Shown here: positions 24,032 to 33,079 of the stretch, one piece after another
How the letters are laid out: every line of letters begins with the position of its first letter
Position numbering within the stretch: the stretch's first letter is position 1
From: Cloacibacillus sp. An23
GTDB lineage: Bacteria; Synergistota; Synergistia; Synergistales; Synergistaceae
Direction: 5' to 3'
Assembly (NCBI RefSeq): GCF_002159945.1
Contig: NZ_NFJQ01000002.1
Coordinates: 186,001-250,000, forward strand
DNA: 64,000 bases
Position numbers and translations under genes: made by a program
Notes under the pieces: model-generated
Told to the model about the DNA's origin: nothing
Databases searched by the model: none
Seen by the model: the letters and a program-made list of their open reading frames with translations, nothing else

Positions 24032-24706
24032 ATGGCACTACAGAAATCGGTAAATCTTTATCAGGCTGCGGCGGTGCAGGGGGATAGGGCTTCGCAGAAC
24101 CCGTTCGTCTACACTCCGCAGAACTACACCGCAGGGGCGGACATCACTGTCGGCTCGTTCGTCTGGGAGTCCGCCGAGGCTACAGACCCGAAGCAGGTAC
24201 TCAACACCGGTACGGGCGCTCCGCTCGGTTTCGTCGAGCGCATTCTGGCGGTCTATAACTACGACCTGACCTCGGAAGGCACGCTGATAATCCCCAAAGG
24301 CCAGAACGTGACCGCCGTCGCGCTTCGTGGCGACTTCTATATTCCGGCAAATACGACAGTAACCGTCGGCATGGCGGTCTTCGCAAACACGACTACCGGC
24401 GCGGCCACTTTCGCGGAAGCGGGCAGCTCGCAGAGCGGCGCGGTCGAAACGTCGTGGCGCGCTATGACTGCAGGCAATGAGGGCGACATGATAATCATTT
24501 CCAACGAGGCCCCGGTTGTAGCTTCTTCCGGCGGCAGTTCGCCAGACCTCAGCTCTTACGCCAAGGCCGACCTCTCCAACGTGACTGGACAGCTCCCGAT
24601 AGCCAACGGCGGCACCGGCGTGACCGCGGTAGGTACGGCGGGGCAGGTGCTTACCGTCAACAGCGGCGCGGACGGCACGGAGTGGACGACCCCGACCGGA
24701 GCATAA
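24032..24706 (+). CDS. Capsid decoration/cement-like protein
   Basis: A 224-residue protein between scaffold and capsid genes. The N-terminal 150 residues are beta-rich with GSFVWES and ALRGDFYIPANTTVTVG, as in phage structural cement proteins. The C-terminal 40 residues carry a tail-fibre-like repeat, LPIANGGTGVTAVGTAGQVL, seen at the ends of many virion surface proteins. It is likely surface-exposed on the capsid. SD AAGGAGG precedes ATG 24032. Confidence 0.65.
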   Translation: MALQKSVNLYQAAAVQGDRASQNPFVYTPQNYTAGADITVGSFVWESAEATDPKQVLNTGTGAPLGFVERILAVYNYDLTSEGTLIIPKGQNVTAVALRGDFYIPANTTVTVGMAVFANTTTGAATFAEAGSSQSGAVETSWRAMTAGNEGDMIIISNEAPVVASSGGSSPDLSSYAKADLSNVTGQLPIANGGTGVTAVGTAGQVLTVNSGADGTEWTTPTGA

Positions 24707-24730
24707 CGAGAGACAAGGAGTGATAACGAT

Positions 24731-25759
24731 ATGATTAACGTTTCCTTTGAGGCCGCCCGCGAGGGCGGTTTTATTTTCCCGCAGGCGCGCGCGTGGATGA
24801 ACATCAAAGACCACGCCTATATGGAGCAGCTCGCACAGGACGCGGCGCTCATCACCACGCCGAACACCGCCGTCCCTGCTGAAATCCTCGCCTATATTGA
24901 CCCGATGGTCGTCGAGATTCTGACCGCCCCGAGGAACGCGAAGAAGATATTCCCCGAAGTCAAGAAAGGCGACTGGACGACCCCGTACTTCAAGTTCCGC
25001 GTGCAGGAGTACACGGGCGTGACGACGCCGTACAGCGACTATGCCGACGGCGGCGTTGCCGGAGTCAACGAGAACTGGCCGTCCCGCGAGCAGTATATAT
25101 TCCAGACGACCATCAAGTACGGCGACCTCGAGTCCGACATGGCCTCCGTCGCGAAGATGAATCTCGCTTCGGAGAAACAGAAGGCGGCGGCGCGTATTAT
25201 CGAGATAGACTCTAACCGTTTCTATCTCTTCGGCGTGCAGGGACGCGAAATATACGGACTGCTCAACGACCCGAACCTCAACGCCTCGATAACGGCGGGC
25301 ACAGCCGCAACCGGCGGCGGCACGGAGTGGGCGGACAAGACCGCCGACGAGATATATAACGACGTGCTCGCGCTCGCGGCCTCGCTGCGTCAGAACTCGC
25401 AGGGCAACATCACCGAGGACACGCCGCTCGTGCTCGTACTCTCGCCGCAGAGCAATTCCCAGCTCGGCAAGATTAACCAGTTCGGGCTCTCCGTCCGCCA
25501 GATGCTCAAGAACGAGTACGGGGACAGGCTCGACTTCGTAGAGCTGCCGGAACTCTACAACGCGACGAGCGGCAACACGATAATGCTCATCGCGAAGGAA
25601 ATCCTCGGTATACCGACGGCGCAGCTCGCTTTCGGCGAGAAGTACCGCGCGCTCCCGGTCGTCCGCGAGCTGTCCAGCTACAAGCAGAAGGTCACGGCGA
25701 CGACCTACGGCGCGATAGTCTATTACCCGTTCGCGATAGCGACGATGGAAGGGCTCTAA
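24731..25759 (+). CDS. Major capsid protein (DUF2184)
   Basis: A 342-residue major capsid protein of the DUF2184 (gpE-type) group, recognisable by the central YGDLESDMASVAKMNLASEK, RFYLFGVQGREIYGLLNDP, and the C-terminal LVLVLSPQSNSQL...REL. Shell subunit with HK97-like fold expected. ATG 24731 behind AAGGAG. Position after cement and before neck genes is standard. Confidence 0.85.
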   Translation: MINVSFEAAREGGFIFPQARAWMNIKDHAYMEQLAQDAALITTPNTAVPAEILAYIDPMVVEILTAPRNAKKIFPEVKKGDWTTPYFKFRVQEYTGVTTPYSDYADGGVAGVNENWPSREQYIFQTTIKYGDLESDMASVAKMNLASEKQKAAARIIEIDSNRFYLFGVQGREIYGLLNDPNLNASITAGTAATGGGTEWADKTADEIYNDVLALAASLRQNSQGNITEDTPLVLVLSPQSNSQLGKINQFGLSVRQMLKNEYGDRLDFVELPELYNATSGNTIMLIAKEILGIPTAQLAFGEKYRALPVVRELSSYKQKVTATTYGAIVYYPFAIATMEGL

Positions 25760-25792
25760 TAGAGCCTTGATACAACAGGGGGTGCGCACACT

Positions 25793-26287
25793 ATGGCAAC
25801 GGTAAAACGAAAAACATCAGCGGCAAAAATAAACACGACATCCTCAATCACCTCCCCTCCTTCTGTTGAGGCGGCAGAGCCTAAAAACTCCGCCGCCTCT
25901 TTTATTTCCGCACCGTCGCGGAAATATCAGGGGCGCGTGACCGTGTTTTACAACTCGCCGCGCAGCATCATCTTCTCTGTGCTCGACTCTCACGGCGTCG
26001 AGCAGAAGCTGCTCATCAACGGCAACGCGACGAACCTGCGCGGGCTGCCGAAGGGCATACTGCCCGCGGCGGGGACTTTCGGGCGCACGCCGGACGTGGA
26101 CGGAGGGCTATGGGAGGCCGTCGAGACGAAATACGCGAAGATGCCAGCTTTCCGCAACGGGCTGATTTTCGCGGTCTCGACCGAAGACGCGGCGAAGTCT
26201 GAGCTCAACGACAGGCGCGGGCTGCGCAACGGCTACGAGCCTATAGACCCGAAACGCGCGCGCACTGAGCCCAAGACCGACGACTAA
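25793..26287 (+). CDS. Hypothetical virion-region protein
   Basis: A 164-residue protein with a Thr/Ser/Lys-rich N-terminus and a central domain (YQGRVTVFYNSPRSIIFSVL) followed by basic C-terminal residues. It lies between major capsid and neck genes. Not recognised; a head-completion or minor virion role is possible by position. Confidence 0.55.
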   Translation: MATVKRKTSAAKINTTSSITSPPSVEAAEPKNSAASFISAPSRKYQGRVTVFYNSPRSIIFSVLDSHGVEQKLLINGNATNLRGLPKGILPAAGTFGRTPDVDGGLWEAVETKYAKMPAFRNGLIFAVSTEDAAKSELNDRRGLRNGYEPIDPKRARTEPKTDD

Positions 26288-26304
26288 GAAAGGAGGCGCG
26301 CCGC

Positions 26305-26691
26305 ATGGCTGTTATCTCTTTCGACATCGCGGCGTTTCGCGCCGCCTATCCGCAGTTTGCGGACATATCGGACGAGCAGCTTCAAGGCTTCTGGGATGTA
26401 GCCTGCATTATCAGCGGGCTTAACCGCGACGGCTCCGTAATCAGCGACCTCGACGCGCGTCAGGTCATACTCTTCATGCTCGTCTGCCACCTCGCGACGC
26501 TCTATCAGCGCGGGGCGGTAGTCGGGCCGCTCACGAGCGCGACCGAGGGCAGCGTGTCCTCCGGCTTCGCCGCACCGCCGTACACGCTCCAAAACTGGTG
26601 GTACTTGCAGACCCCTTGCGGGGCTGCGTACTGGGAGGCCATGAGGCCGTACAGAGTGGGGGTGCGTTACTATGCCTACAAAGGTTGTTAA
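26305..26691 (+). CDS. DUF4054 head-tail connector protein
   Basis: A 128-residue protein with FDIAAFRAAYPQFADISDEQ at the start and LVCHLATLYQRG in the middle, the DUF4054 pattern of neck adaptor proteins that dock under the portal. SD AAGGAGG. The 3' end overlaps the next gene. Confidence 0.8.
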   Translation: MAVISFDIAAFRAAYPQFADISDEQLQGFWDVACIISGLNRDGSVISDLDARQVILFMLVCHLATLYQRGAVVGPLTSATEGSVSSGFAAPPYTLQNWWYLQTPCGAAYWEAMRPYRVGVRYYAYKGC

Positions 26692-27271
26692 AGTCACGGG
26701 CGGCGAGAAGTATAAAGCGCTGCTCGCGAAGATAGCCGCGCAGAAGGTCGGCGTTAAAGTCGGGATATTGCAGGGCTCGACGACGACGGAGGGGCAGTCT
26801 ATAGTCCAGTACGCCGCCGCCCATGAGTTCGGCATGACTATCCCAATCCCAGAGCATACGCAGCTCATGCCTTTCCGTGAGGATAAAAAAACGGGCAAGC
26901 TGAAAATGGTAAAGCGTAAAAAGGCGACTATCTTACTTGAAGGACACGTAAAAAAATCGTCATTTACAATGCCGACACGCCCGTTCTTGCGGCAAACGGT
27001 CGAACACCGCCAGGAGGAATGGTGCAAGGAGCTTGCGCAGATGTTAAAGGGAGAAATCACCAAGGGAACGGCAAAACCCGCGATGCACAAAATCGGCGAG
27101 GCAATGAAAGCCGACGTTAAGAGGGAAATTGAATCCGGCAACTTTAAGGCATTAAAGCCCGCAACTATCAAGGCCAAACTCAAGAGGGGCAAAACCTCCA
27201 ACCCTGAACACCCGCTCATTGACACGGGCCAAATGATGGAAGCCGTCGATTACGAGGTAGTCGAAGGATGA
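26672..27271 (+). CDS. Neck/virion morphogenesis protein (HK97 gp10-like)
   Basis: A 199-residue protein with VGVKVGILQGSTTTEGQSIV, YAAAHEFG and MPTRPFLRQTVE, then LIDTGQMMEAVDYEV at the end. This is the order of motifs in HK97 gp10/phage virion morphogenesis proteins acting at the tail terminus or neck. The second half is more AT-rich and Lys-rich than its neighbours. It overlaps DUF4054 upstream and the next gene by ATGA. Confidence 0.75.
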   Translation: MPTKVVKVTGGEKYKALLAKIAAQKVGVKVGILQGSTTTEGQSIVQYAAAHEFGMTIPIPEHTQLMPFREDKKTGKLKMVKRKKATILLEGHVKKSSFTMPTRPFLRQTVEHRQEEWCKELAQMLKGEITKGTAKPAMHKIGEAMKADVKREIESGNFKALKPATIKAKLKRGKTSNPEHPLIDTGQMMEAVDYEVVEG

Positions 27272-27723
27272 GCGGCGGCCTCAACCTCCACAACATCGTG
27301 CGCGGCGCAATAACGGCGGTACACCCGGACGAGACGGTGACTCTCTACCAGTCTACAGGACAGGTCAACAGCTACGGAGTTGTAACTGCACAATACGCCG
27401 CACCGCAGACGGTCAAAGCACAGGTGCAGAGCGCTAACAACGCAGACCTTGAGCTTGTCGAGCGGACGAGCCAAAACACCGTCATTATGCGGTTCTATCT
27501 CTACGCGAGCGCGGCAATGCCGCCCGCTCCGATAGATCGCCCGTTCGCACGAAACGGCGACATGATAAAGCGCGCTGACGGTACATGGTGGCTCGTGACC
27601 GCATCGCCGGACGATTTCGCAGGCGTCGGCTGGGTGTGCGTCCTCGGTACATTGCAGGAGCTTCCGCCCGCCGGTATAGACGAGGGAGGCGGCGACGATG
27701 GCGACTTTCCCCCCGCCGCTTAA
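27268..27723 (+). CDS. Head-tail joining-like protein
   Basis: A 151-residue, beta-rich protein with a Pro/Gly-rich acidic tail, coupled to the previous gene by ATGA and overlapping the next by 26 bp. The core (TVTLYQSTGQVNSYGVVTAQ and IKRADGTWWLVTASPDDFAG) fits a small neck protein by position. Family not certain. Confidence 0.6.
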   Translation: MSGGLNLHNIVRGAITAVHPDETVTLYQSTGQVNSYGVVTAQYAAPQTVKAQVQSANNADLELVERTSQNTVIMRFYLYASAAMPPAPIDRPFARNGDMIKRADGTWWLVTASPDDFAGVGWVCVLGTLQELPPAGIDEGGGDDGDFPPAA

Positions 27724-28300
27724 CTTCAAGGCCGTAGACGAGCCGGACGTGTACCGCGCCGTCTATGACTTCATCGAGACCTTCGGGCTTCCGGCAATGG
27801 CGGACGCCTCCAAGACTGGGCGCATCTTCCGCGGCTGGTCGAACCGTATGAGCCTGCCGCACGACAACGAATACGCCGTCATGTCTATCATCAGCCATTT
27901 TAGGCGCGGCACGAACGTCGAGACCTTCGACGCTTCACAGGCCGCCATAGACGAGGACGGCGTACTCACTACCTCGGAGCTGATACTCTGCGACGTGCAG
28001 ATAGATTTCTGCTCCGACCCGCACACAGGGCGCGACTTCGCGCGGCGGCGCGCGCAGTCTATCGAGACTGTAGCGCGTTCGTCTTTCGGCCCGCAGTTCT
28101 TCGCGCAATATGACATGGGATGCTTATACGCGACGGACGCGCAGGATTTGAGCTTCATCGGTGACGCAAAGCAGTACGTCAGCCGTTGGATGACCACCGT
28201 ACGGCTCTCCTTCTGGACGGCGGTCTCGGCTGAATTGCCGTGGTTCGACGCCGTGAACCTCAAGCGGCTTGAAAACGTGGACGCACACCACAAGCCCTAA
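27698..28300 (+). CDS. Neck terminator-like protein
   Basis: A 200-residue protein. DNEYAVMSIISHFRRGTN, VQIDFCSDPHTGRDFARRRA and VRLSFWTAVSAELPWFDAV resemble phage gp12-like neck/tail terminator proteins just upstream of the sheath gene. Such proteins cap the tail and join it to the head. Followed by a 76-bp gap with ACACG-rich repeats and a small AACGCAC/GTGCGTT hairpin. Confidence 0.65.
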   Translation: MATFPPPLNFKAVDEPDVYRAVYDFIETFGLPAMADASKTGRIFRGWSNRMSLPHDNEYAVMSIISHFRRGTNVETFDASQAAIDEDGVLTTSELILCDVQIDFCSDPHTGRDFARRRAQSIETVARSSFGPQFFAQYDMGCLYATDAQDLSFIGDAKQYVSRWMTTVRLSFWTAVSAELPWFDAVNLKRLENVDAHHKP

Positions 28301-28376
28301 CACACGCGAAACACACGAAAAAACGCACGGCGTGCGTTGCAAACACACGCCAAACGCACAAAAAGGAGTGATAAAT

Positions 28377-29879
28377 ATGCCTATACCGGCATCATGGATT
28401 GTGTCGATAAATCCGAGGCTGATACAGCCCGGAGGCACAGACCTAGAGTTTAACGGGCTAATACTGACAGAGAACACGCTCATGCCGCTTTCGTCGATGG
28501 TCATGGAGTTTACGACCGCCGACGCGGTAGGCTCGTACTTCGGCCTCGACAGCGCGGAGTACGCACAGGCGACGCAGTATTTCCTTGGTTATAACAACTC
28601 TTTCGCGAAGCCGAAGCGTCTCATGTTCGGCGCGCGAGTAAGCGAAGCCCGCGCTGCGTTTTTACGCGGCGGCAAGTTCACGGGCACGCTCGCCTCGTTG
28701 CAGGCGGTCACTGACGGAGCGATGAAAGTCACCATCAACGGCACAGTCTACACCGTGACGGGGCTTGATTTCAACGCAGACACGAGCTATTCAGACGTGG
28801 CGGAGACGATACAGACCGCGCTCGCGGGGGAACTACCCTCTACGACCGTCACCTATTCGAGCCTCACGGGCGCGTTCCAAATCAACAGCCCGACGACCGG
28901 CGCGGAGTCGACGATAGGCTACGCTTCGGCGGGCGACAGCGGCACGGACGTGTCCGCCTTGCTCTGCCTAACGGAAGCCACCGGCGCGGTGCTCTCCCAG
29001 GGCAGCGATGTGCTGTCAGAGACCGCAAACATGGCGGCTATCAAGCAGCAGACGCAGAACTGGGTAACGTTTACGACGCTCTACGAAGCGGAGGACGACG
29101 AGATACTTGCACTCGCAGAGTGGGCGTCCGGACAGGGCGTGGATTATCTCTATGTCCCGTGGAGCGTAGACCCGCAGCTCACGACGCAGGGCTCTACGTC
29201 GAGCATAGCAGACCAGATAGAGGCGGCGGAGTACGGCGCTACGGCGCTCGTCTACGCTAACGTGGACACGGCGGTATTCGTTCTCGGTACGGTCGCGTCC
29301 ATCGATTGGAACCGGAACCAGGGCGTTATCACGACAGCATTCAAGCACGTTGACGGGCTCGCTGCGACTGTGACGGACGAGACCACCGCCAACCTGCTTG
29401 AAAATAAGAAGTGCAGCTATATCGGCACCTACGCCACTCGTAACGACGACTTCACGTTCTTCTATCCGGGGGCGATGTTCGGAGATTACAACTGGATTGA
29501 CACGTATATCAATTCAATCTGGCTGAAGAACGTCATGCAGGTCGCGATTATGAACGGACTCAACAGCGCGGGGCGCGTCCCGTACAACGAGCGCGGCTAT
29601 ACGCTTATCCGCTCGTGGCTGCAAGACCCCATCAACCGAGCTATCAAGAACGGCTGCATAGACACGGGCGTAACGCTCTCCGAGTCGCAGAAAGCTCAGG
29701 TCATGAACGAGGCCGGCCTCGACATCAGCAACGAGTTGTGGATTAACGGCTACTACATACAGGTTGAGGACGCGGGCGCTCAGGTGCGCGTGACGCGCGA
29801 CAGCCCGAACGTAAGCGTCTGGTACACGTATGCGGGCAGCGTCCAGCGCATTGTCGTAGCGAGCACTGCGCTTGTGTAG
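28377..29879 (+). CDS. Tail sheath protein (DUF3383)
   Basis: A 500-residue contractile tail sheath of the DUF3383 type. N-terminal IPASWIVSINPRLIQPGG, the insertion domain with YSDVAETIQTALAGELPSTT, and the conserved C-terminal core (DYLYVPWSVDP, YIGTYATRNDDFTFFYPGAM, INGYYIQVED) are visible. ATG 28377 is chosen because AAAGGAGTGAT lies just upstream; the frame runs further 5' without an SD. Defines the phage as a myovirus. Confidence 0.88.
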   Translation: MPIPASWIVSINPRLIQPGGTDLEFNGLILTENTLMPLSSMVMEFTTADAVGSYFGLDSAEYAQATQYFLGYNNSFAKPKRLMFGARVSEARAAFLRGGKFTGTLASLQAVTDGAMKVTINGTVYTVTGLDFNADTSYSDVAETIQTALAGELPSTTVTYSSLTGAFQINSPTTGAESTIGYASAGDSGTDVSALLCLTEATGAVLSQGSDVLSETANMAAIKQQTQNWVTFTTLYEAEDDEILALAEWASGQGVDYLYVPWSVDPQLTTQGSTSSIADQIEAAEYGATALVYANVDTAVFVLGTVASIDWNRNQGVITTAFKHVDGLAATVTDETTANLLENKKCSYIGTYATRNDDFTFFYPGAMFGDYNWIDTYINSIWLKNVMQVAIMNGLNSAGRVPYNERGYTLIRSWLQDPINRAIKNGCIDTGVTLSESQKAQVMNEAGLDISNELWINGYYIQVEDAGAQVRVTRDSPNVSVWYTYAGSVQRIVVASTALV

Positions 29880-29892
29880 GAGGTGAAGCACA

Positions 29893-30342
29893 ATGTCAGT
29901 ATCCGCTTTTGGCAACGACATAACTTCCGCAAATATCGAGCTTGTTTTCTCGGCTGAAGAGATATGCCCGAACGGCATCACGGTGCAGCAGTTCTCTGCC
30001 GATCAGATGTACTCGTCGGAGGACGAGCAGTTCGCTGAGACTCGCATGGGCGTGGACGGCTACCTCGCCGCGGGGCAGACGCCGAACATCAAGACGCTGA
30101 CCATATCGCTTGAAGCGTCCAGCCCGCTCTACGAAACGTTCAAGAATCTAGCGATGGCGCAGACGCGAAACCGCAGGCCGTACAACTGCACGATAGTCGC
30201 GCGCGTTCCGTCTATCGGACAGGTGTTCACGTGGAGCGAGGGCGTGCTGCATAACGCGACGTGGGTCCCGAACGCCGCGCGCGTGCTCGACCCGACGCAG
30301 TGGACATTCCACTTCCAGAACCTAGACGTGAGCACGATATAA
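29893..30342 (+). CDS. Tail tube protein (DUF3277)
   Basis: A 149-residue inner tube subunit with ITSANIELVFSAEEICPNGI, GVDGYLAAGQTP, LTISLEASSPLYETFKNL and the closing WTFHFQNLD, typical of DUF3277. SD TAGGAGG. Directly after the sheath gene, as usual. Confidence 0.85.
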   Translation: MSVSAFGNDITSANIELVFSAEEICPNGITVQQFSADQMYSSEDEQFAETRMGVDGYLAAGQTPNIKTLTISLEASSPLYETFKNLAMAQTRNRRPYNCTIVARVPSIGQVFTWSEGVLHNATWVPNAARVLDPTQWTFHFQNLDVSTI

Positions 30343-30365
30343 AGCGGTAATCAGGGGGTACAACA

Positions 30366-30857
30366 ATGAGACGAATAAAACGTATAGAGCTTATGGACGG
30401 TGACGCGCCGCTCACGTTTGAAATAACGCAGATGTCGGCGACGCAGCAGTACAACTGGGTGCTGCGTGCCGGGCTTCTGCTTGCCGCGAGTGCGGGCGAG
30501 GCCGGAATCACAGTAGACACAAAGACGGACTTCTCTATGGCGTGGGTTGGCAAAATGTTCCGCGAGCACGGGCTGGGGCTTTTCAAGGGGCTTGCGCCGG
30601 AGAAGGTTCAGCCGCTGCTCGACGAGCTTCTGTCCTGCTGCTCGCGCGTCGTGGACAACGCGAAATATCCATGCACGCGAGAATCCATAGACGGCTATGT
30701 CTCCAACTTCACGACCATCGTGCGGCTGCAAATGGAGGCGTTGTCGGTGTGCTTCGGCGGTTTTTTTACGCAGAAGAGCACGGACGGGAACGGCAAGCAA
30801 TCCCCGCTCAAATCCTCAAAGGCGGAAACGACCCTCAAAATCCCGCGCCGCGCTTAG
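30366..30857 (+). CDS. Tail assembly chaperone, short form (G-like)
   Basis: A 163-residue helical protein between tube and tape-measure genes, the place of the G chaperone. Its frame is overlapped by a -1 frame that continues to 31036, giving a longer GT-like product. SD GGGGG lies upstream of ATG 30366. It would coat the tape measure protein during tail assembly. Confidence 0.75.
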   Translation: MRRIKRIELMDGDAPLTFEITQMSATQQYNWVLRAGLLLAASAGEAGITVDTKTDFSMAWVGKMFREHGLGLFKGLAPEKVQPLLDELLSCCSRVVDNAKYPCTRESIDGYVSNFTTIVRLQMEALSVCFGGFFTQKSTDGNGKQSPLKSSKAETTLKIPRRA

Positions 30858-31036
30858 CGGACTACCCCAACGTCAGCGGGCTTATAGGGACGATAGTCTC
30901 TCATAAGCTCGCGACGCTCCACGAACTCCAGACCATATACAGCTATGATGACGCGCTTGATATGTATGAGGTGATTTGCGTCAACAACTACAACGAGCGC
31001 CAGATATTGAAAACGCAGAAGCCGCGGGGGAGGTGA
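30366..31036 (+). CDS. Tail assembly chaperone, frameshifted long form (GT-like)
   Basis: A -1 frameshift at 30761-30767 would fuse the first 134 codons of the G-like protein to a downstream -1 frame that reads YAEEHGRERQAIPAQ and ends YNERQILKTQKPRGR. The T domain has a folded-looking core (LIGTIVSHKLATLHELQTIY) and no good start of its own, which supports frameshifting. It stops 5 bp before the tape-measure gene. Confidence 0.7.
30761..30767 (+). promoter_or_regulatory. Slippery heptamer T TTT TTT
   Basis: In the G frame the codons are GGT TTT TTT ACG, giving a perfect XXXYYYZ-type site for -1 slippage. The frame then continues without stops into the T domain. Confidence 0.7.
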
Positions 31037-31040
31037 GACC

Positions 31041-32831
31041 GTGACAATAGACGAACTTGTAATCTCGCTTGGGCTTGACCCCAGAGGCGTAAAAGACGGC
31101 ATGAACAAGGCCGAAGGCATGATACAGTCCGGCTTGTCTAAAATCGGCAATCTCGTCAAAAACATTGCCGCGCCGATAGCAGGAGCGTTCGCCGCAAGCG
31201 AGCTGTTTAACAGCTACGTCAACGGCGCGACGGCGCTTGACCGTCTCTCGCAGAGCCTCGGCATGGACATAGAGCGCTTGCAGGAGTGGCAGGGCGCGGC
31301 GCGCACGGCAGGCGTCGAAGCGGAGGAGGTAGGCAACATCTTCCGCGACATGAACGACTATATCACGGACGCGACTCGCTTTGACTCCGGCCCGCTCAAA
31401 GAGATAGCGGCACAGCTTGGCATATCTCTGACCGACGTAAACGGAGCCGCGCGGAACTCGGAGGCCGTGCTGCTTGACCTTGCTGACGCTTTTCAGACGG
31501 TCGGCGCGCAGGAGGCTACCGGCTACGGTATGCAGCTATCCTTCGACCCCGGCATGATTGCTCTCTTACAGCAGGGACGCGACGCGCTCGAAGAGCTCTT
31601 CCGCGAACAGCGCGAGCTCGGCGTCTACACAAAGCGCGACGCGGAGATAGCGAAGACCTTTAACCGCGAGCTCGGGGACTTGTGGCAGAGCATGAAGGCC
31701 GGGAGCGCAGTCATTTTGCGCATGATAGTCCCGGCTATGACGAAGATGGTCGACTGGATAGACAAAGCCGTGAAGTTCATGCGGCAGCATGAAGATTCCG
31801 TAGAAATATTTTTCAAAATGTTCGCCGCAGCGATTACAGCGGTAGCGCTCCCGGCTCTTGCCCGCCTAGCAAAGGCGACGTTGACAAATCCGTTCACGCT
31901 GTTAATAGCGGGAGCCGTCGCGCTGGCGCTGGCGCTGGAAGACTTATTCGGCTGGATGAACGGGAAAGAAGCAGCCTTCGGCGATTTTTGGAGTAAGTTC
32001 GGCACGCCGGAGGAAGTCAAGGCGAGTGTAGAAAATTTTATCGCTACTCTCAAAAACATTCTTCCGACAGTGCTAAGCGTCGGAAAGGTCATCGCTACGC
32101 TCGTCGCAGGACTTTGGACATTACGCGGCGCATTCGGAGCAGTCAAACTCATTGGCGGCGTAATGTCACCTTTGATAAAAGTTTTTACTCTTGTCGGCAA
32201 TGTCGGGGGCGCGGTGATAGCTGTTTTAAAGCTTCTCGGATTGCAGCTTGTCAAAGTCGCAGCCGTCATTATTTCGACGGTAATCCCCGCCGTCGTGAGC
32301 TTCACAGCCGCGTTGCTCGCCAACCCTATAACATGGGTAGTTGCCGCGATAATGGCTCTCATTGGCGCGTTGTATTTGCTTTACAAGAACTGGGATACGG
32401 TCAAGGAGGGCGCGCAAGCACTCTGGGACGGACTTGTCTCTATCTTCTCCGGCGCAGTTGACTGGTTTAAGGGGATATTCGACGGCATAGTTGACGCCAT
32501 CGCAGGGCCGTTTATGACAGCTTTTGAGAAGGTTAAATCGGGATGGAACGCCGTCAAGGGGTTCTTCGGTTTTGACGAGGCGGCAGGCACGACCGGCGGC
32601 CTGAATCACATCGGCCCGCTCGGCGGCGGAGCCGGACAGGCTATATCTCCGGCGCGAGTGGCGGCGGGCGGCAACAGCTACACGAGCGACACGAGCGTCA
32701 ATATCGGGAAAATCGAAGTGCAGACGCAGGCGACAGACGCGGAGGGCATAAGCCGCGACATCGGTAAAGGGCTGCAAAAGAATGTGGCGAAGTTCACCGT
32801 TAATCAGGTAAACGCGGGGGTGGTGCAGTAG
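31041..32831 (+). CDS. Tape measure protein
   Basis: A 596-residue protein, short for its class, which implies a short tail. N-terminal IDELVISLGLDPRGVKDGMN and LSQSLGMDIERLQEWQGAAR, then three or four hydrophobic stretches between residues 260 and 470, then a Gly-rich C-terminus with VNIGKIEVQTQATDAEGISR and DIGKG. These are typical of tape-measure proteins that set tail length and pass into the host envelope. GTG start 31041 follows GGGGGAGG. Confidence 0.85.
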   Translation: MTIDELVISLGLDPRGVKDGMNKAEGMIQSGLSKIGNLVKNIAAPIAGAFAASELFNSYVNGATALDRLSQSLGMDIERLQEWQGAARTAGVEAEEVGNIFRDMNDYITDATRFDSGPLKEIAAQLGISLTDVNGAARNSEAVLLDLADAFQTVGAQEATGYGMQLSFDPGMIALLQQGRDALEELFREQRELGVYTKRDAEIAKTFNRELGDLWQSMKAGSAVILRMIVPAMTKMVDWIDKAVKFMRQHEDSVEIFFKMFAAAITAVALPALARLAKATLTNPFTLLIAGAVALALALEDLFGWMNGKEAAFGDFWSKFGTPEEVKASVENFIATLKNILPTVLSVGKVIATLVAGLWTLRGAFGAVKLIGGVMSPLIKVFTLVGNVGGAVIAVLKLLGLQLVKVAAVIISTVIPAVVSFTAALLANPITWVVAAIMALIGALYLLYKNWDTVKEGAQALWDGLVSIFSGAVDWFKGIFDGIVDAIAGPFMTAFEKVKSGWNAVKGFFGFDEAAGTTGGLNHIGPLGGGAGQAISPARVAAGGNSYTSDTSVNIGKIEVQTQATDAEGISRDIGKGLQKNVAKFTVNQVNAGVVQ

Positions 32832-32836
32832 TTAGC

Positions 32837-32864
32837 TTGACGTTGTAATCTTTGGTGTTAAAAT
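32837..32864 (+). promoter_or_regulatory. Promoter of the antisense RNA
   Basis: TTGACG (32837-32842), a 16-bp spacer and TAAAAT (32859-32864) directly after the tape-measure stop. It would start a transcript near 32871 that ends at the hairpin at 32902-32928. Confidence 0.6.
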
Positions 32865-32870
32865 ATAGCT

Positions 32871-32930
32871 AACCAAGAGATGAGTATCACAGATACACCA
32901 AAACGCCCCGGGTGAGCACCGGGGCGTTCT
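32871..32930 (+). ncRNA. Putative type I antitoxin RNA (par RNAII-like)
   Basis: A transcript of about 60 nt is predicted between the promoter at 32837 and the terminator at 32902-32928. Its segment 32876-32899 is a direct repeat of 33018-33042, with one extra base and one substitution. On the opposite strand the second copy is the ribosome site and start region of the small hydrophobic peptide, so the RNA can pair with that mRNA over about 23 positions. This matches the geometry of the pAD1 par locus: convergent RNAs, shared terminator and direct repeats. Confidence 0.6.
32902..32928. terminator. Bidirectional terminator shared by both small RNAs
   Basis: AACGCCCCGG (32902-32911) and CCGGGGCGTT (32919-32928) form a perfect 10-bp stem with a 7-nt loop. 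It is followed by TTCTTGTT on the + side and a TTTT run on the - side, so it can end transcripts from both directions. Confidence 0.75.
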
Positions 32931-32954
32931 TGTTGCTGGCTGATTGCTGCTAGC

Positions 32955-33032
32955 CTACTTGTCCAGCCATTTGCAAATGTAGTAACCGGCTACACTTGCC
33001 GCGACAGAGACCAAAAAAGAGATGAATATCAC
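32955..33032 (-). CDS. Small hydrophobic peptide, putative type I toxin
   Basis: A 25-residue peptide (GTG 33032) consisting of one membrane helix, FISFLVSVAASVAGYYIC, and a charged end KWLDK. This start is preferred over GTG 33041 because a GGGGG SD lies 8 nt upstream. Size, single helix and charged tail match Fst-type toxins, and the RNA layout around it matches the par locus. It is the only minus-strand gene among the tail genes. Toxicity is inferred. Confidence 0.6.
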   Translation of the reverse strand: MIFISFLVSVAASVAGYYICKWLDK

Positions 33033-33079
33033 AAGATACACCCCCTTTCCGTTGCCGGATTGGGAGCAGCAACCCGCAT

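Noticed and set aside
24038-25789. 583-codon open frame on the minus strand across the capsid genes
   Set aside because: Arg/Val-rich composition, no domain or start site; it is the mirror of GC-biased codons in the real + strand capsid and cement genes.
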